A stretch of DNA of 16,219 nucleotides from Acidobacteriota bacterium. GTDB taxonomy: Bacteria; Acidobacteriota; Terriglobia; Acidiferrales; UBA7541. This document shows, in pieces, positions 14,710 to 16,219 of this stretch; the stretch's first letter is position 1, and the number at the start of each line of letters is the position of its first letter. Under the pieces are notes generated by a model. That model searched no databases, was not told where the DNA came from, and worked only from the letters and a program-made list of their open reading frames with translations. The stretch covers positions 1 through 16,219 of the forward strand of contig PKWH01000091.1 in assembly GCA_003131985.1 (NCBI GenBank), given 5' to 3'. A program made the translations under genes and the position numbers.

Positions 14710-15684
14710 TTGGCAACAGTTCAGACCGCTCGAGGCCCCGTGGATTCGTCGAAGCTAGGCACCACACTGATGCACGAGCACATTTTCGTCCTGGATACTG
14801 AAATCCAACAGAACTACCCGGAGGAATGGGGTAGCGAAGAAAAACGTGTTGCCGACGCCGTTACGCGCTTAAACGAACTGAAATCCCGTGGAGTGGATAC
14901 CATTGTCGACCTCACAGTGCTGGGTCTAGGTCGATTCATCCCTCGAATATTGCGTGTTGCGAAACAGACGGAACTCCACATCATCGTCGCAACCGGTATC
15001 TACACGTATCGAGACCTGCCTTTTTATTTTCATCTGCGCAGGCCTGAGGGGACGGGCGGACCTGAGCCAATCACGGAAATGTTCGTTCGGGACATCCGCG
15101 ACGGCATTGCGGATACCGGCGTCAAAGCGGGAATCCTGAAGTGTTGCACCGACGAGCCCGGGCTTACTCCCGATGTCGAGCGAGTTCTGCGTGCCATTGC
15201 GCATGCCCATAGGCAAACAGGCGTGCCGATCTCGACGCACACGCATGCCGGCCTTCGCAGGGGACTTGATCAGCAGCGCATTTTTCGTGAAGAGGGCGTG
15301 GATCTGTCGCGCGTGGTGATTGGGCATTCTGGAGACACCACCGACCTCGACTATCTGGAGGAATTGATTCGCAACGGTTCGTATATCGGGATGGACAGGT
15401 TCGGTGTCGACGTCATTTTGGATTTCGAGTCCCGCGTCAACACCGTTGCCACCATGTGCGAGCGAGGGCATGCAAACAGAATGGTGCTCTCTCACGACGC
15501 CATGTGCTTTTGGCATTGGCTGCCGGAAAGCGTCATTCCGACCGCCCTTCCCAACTGGCACTACCTGCACATCCACAATGACGTGTTGCCTGCGCTGCGG
15601 CGGAAGGGAGTCAGAGAAAACCAGTTGCGGACGATGCTGGTAGAAAATCCAAGAAGGATTTTCGAGCAGCAGAGCACGTACTAA
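14710..15684 (+). CDS. phosphotriesterase-family metallohydrolase, probable lactonase
   Basis: A 324-residue amidohydrolase-fold enzyme with a complete binuclear metal site: H22 and H24 (MHEHIF), the bridging, normally carboxylated K144 (KAGILKCCTD), H177 (STHTHAG), H206 (VIGHSGDTTDLDYL) and catalytic D263 (LSHDAMCF). This is the ligand set of bacterial phosphotriesterase and of phosphotriesterase-like lactonases. The C-terminal LPNWHYLHIHNDVLPALRRKGV and VENPRRIF resemble the lactonase/PPH branch, whose natural reaction is lactone or ester hydrolysis rather than organophosphate cleavage. No signal peptide, so it is cytoplasmic. The start is TTG: AAGGAG (14696-14701) lies eight bases upstream, and the protein begins in register with the family (MATVQTARGPV). 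It follows the channel gene by 116 bases and is probably the last gene of the receptor operon. The two Cys after K144 are unusual compared with classic phosphotriesterase. Exact substrate cannot be told. Confidence 0.92.
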   Translation: MATVQTARGPVDSSKLGTTLMHEHIFVLDTEIQQNYPEEWGSEEKRVADAVTRLNELKSRGVDTIVDLTVLGLGRFIPRILRVAKQTELHIIVATGIYTYRDLPFYFHLRRPEGTGGPEPITEMFVRDIRDGIADTGVKAGILKCCTDEPGLTPDVERVLRAIAHAHRQTGVPISTHTHAGLRRGLDQQRIFREEGVDLSRVVIGHSGDTTDLDYLEELIRNGSYIGMDRFGVDVILDFESRVNTVATMCERGHANRMVLSHDAMCFWHWLPESVIPTALPNWHYLHIHNDVLPALRRKGVRENQLRTMLVENPRRIFEQQSTY

Positions 15685-15707
15685 GCGAACTGCCGTTCGC
15701 GGTACGT
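15676..15707 (+). terminator. two-tier hairpin over the stop codon of the hydrolase gene
   Basis: ACGTAC (15676-15681) pairs with GTACGT (15702-15707), and inside it GCGAAC (15685-15690) pairs with GTTCGC (15695-15700) around loop TGCC; TAA, the stop codon, is bulged against a single G. A strong structure at the end of the operon fits a terminator or a 3' end protector, but no U tract follows. It lies just upstream of the next promoter. Confidence 0.4.
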
Positions 15708-15718
15708 CTGGAACTAGC

Positions 15719-15754
15719 GTTAGTTACTAACATGTGTTATAAACAAACGTTTGT
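15719..15754 (+). promoter_or_regulatory. promoter/operator of the SDR gene (motif copy C plus second palindrome)
   Basis: GTTAGTTACTAAC (15719-15731) is a perfect palindrome about a single T and is the most symmetric copy of the shared motif GTTAGTNNCTANNATGT (15719-15735). A good extended -10, TGTTATAAA (15735-15743), follows at once. Overlapping its end is a second perfect palindrome, ACAAACGTTTGT (15743-15754). Transcription would begin near 15750, inside the second palindrome, so bound regulators at either site would block RNA polymerase. Confidence 0.6.
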
Positions 15755-15791
15755 CACTAAGAAGGAATTTTCTCAGTAGTACGGCAATAAA

Positions 15792-16219
15792 GTGAATACC
15801 CGACAAATCTTCGATCTTACCGGCCGCGTCGCGATCGTTACCGGTGGCTCTGTCGGCCTCGGCAGACAAATGGCCGAAGGCCTGGCAGAAATGGGCGCGA
15901 ATCTGGTTCTCTGTGCGCGCAAGAAAGAGCGCTGCGTGCGAACCGCCGAGGAATTGCAGAAGTTGGGCGTGGAAGTTCTCGCGCTCGGCTGCGATGTGAA
16001 AGAGCCCGGCAGCATTCAAGAGGTTGCCGACGCCGCCGTTAAACAATTTGGGCGCATCGACATCCTGGTCAACAATGCCGGGACTTCCTGGGGCGCGCCG
16101 GTTGAGTCTATGACGCTCGAGCAGTGGAATAAAGTGATCGAAACCAACCTGACGGGGACTTTTCTGTTTTCGCAGGCGGTGGGAAAGACCATGATCGCGC
16201 AACGCCGCGGAAAGATCAT
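15792..16219 (+). CDS. short-chain dehydrogenase/reductase (3' end outside window)
   Basis: The first 142 codons of a classical SDR, an NAD(P)-dependent oxidoreductase. The cofactor motif TGGSVGLG is at 17-24, D68 (CDVK) contacts the adenine, NNAG is at 94-97 and N119 (VIETNLTG) is the catalytic Asn. The Ser and YxxxK residues should follow beyond the window. The opening IFDLTGRVAIVTGG and the NNAGTSWGAPVESM segment resemble SDRs often annotated as 3-oxoacyl-ACP reductase or gluconate 5-dehydrogenase; which one cannot be decided. The only possible start is GTG at 15792, since an in-frame TAG stands at 15777-15779 and the next ATG would remove the cofactor motif. No proper Shine-Dalgarno precedes it: GAAGGA at 15761 is 25 bases away, so initiation is unusual. 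A separate promoter with motif copy C suggests control by the upstream TetR protein. Confidence 0.93.
   Translation, partial: MNTRQIFDLTGRVAIVTGGSVGLGRQMAEGLAEMGANLVLCARKKERCVRTAEELQKLGVEVLALGCDVKEPGSIQEVADAAVKQFGRIDILVNNAGTSWGAPVESMTLEQWNKVIETNLTGTFLFSQAVGKTMIAQRRGKI

Noticed and set aside
14926..15576. Minus-strand open frame of 216 codons
   Set aside because: Antisense to the hydrolase, whose complete metal site shows the plus strand is coding.
15720..16202. Minus-strand open frame of 160 codons at the right end
   Set aside because: It begins with an ATG, but the opposite strand encodes an unmistakable SDR from GTG 15792.

Overview
The window looks like chromosomal DNA of an acidobacterium (Acidobacteriota, probably class Terriglobia). 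The evidence is two adjacent, very large Oar-type TonB-dependent receptors with N-terminal carboxypeptidase-regulatory-like domains, a DUF4139 protein, a zinc-ribbon/pilin-like membrane protein typical of that phylum, and a serine tRNA without an encoded CCA. This is a judgement from protein style; no database was searched. Gene density is ordinary, and I see no insertion sequence, phage, CRISPR array or gene gap longer than 300 bases.

Left part (1-4351): the 3' end of a TPR-like gene converges on a secreted DUF4139 protein (minus strand). Divergent from that lie a small zinc-ribbon/TM/pilin-like protein with an apparently leaderless start, and a predicted outer-membrane barrel protein with a Cys- and Met-rich N-terminus that may handle copper. 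A tRNA-Ser(GCU) with its own extended -10 promoter closes this part.

Right part (4504-16219): all genes are on the plus strand: a TetR-family repressor, a zinc alcohol dehydrogenase, TonB-dependent receptor 1 (1199 aa), TonB-dependent receptor 2 (1143 aa), a GlpF-type aquaglyceroporin, a phosphotriesterase-like metallohydrolase (probable lactonase) with a TTG start, and the start of a short-chain dehydrogenase with a GTG start that runs off the window.

Main result: a 17-base motif, GTTAGTNNCTANNATGT, occurs three times, each time in a promoter region: before tetR (4516), before receptor 1 (6549) and before the short-chain dehydrogenase (15719). All 13 fixed positions are identical, the core is palindromic (TTAG-NNN-CTAA), and each copy overlaps promoter-like sequence. 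The simplest reading is one local TetR regulon with three transcription units: tetR(-adh); receptor 1 - receptor 2 - channel - hydrolase; and the dehydrogenase unit. It would import a bulky external substrate through the outer membrane, let small polar solutes cross the inner membrane, open an ester or lactone, and oxidise the resulting alcohol. The substrate is unknown. Comparable hydrolase/SDR/TetR neighbourhoods in other bacteria suggest a lactone, ester or lipid-derived compound.
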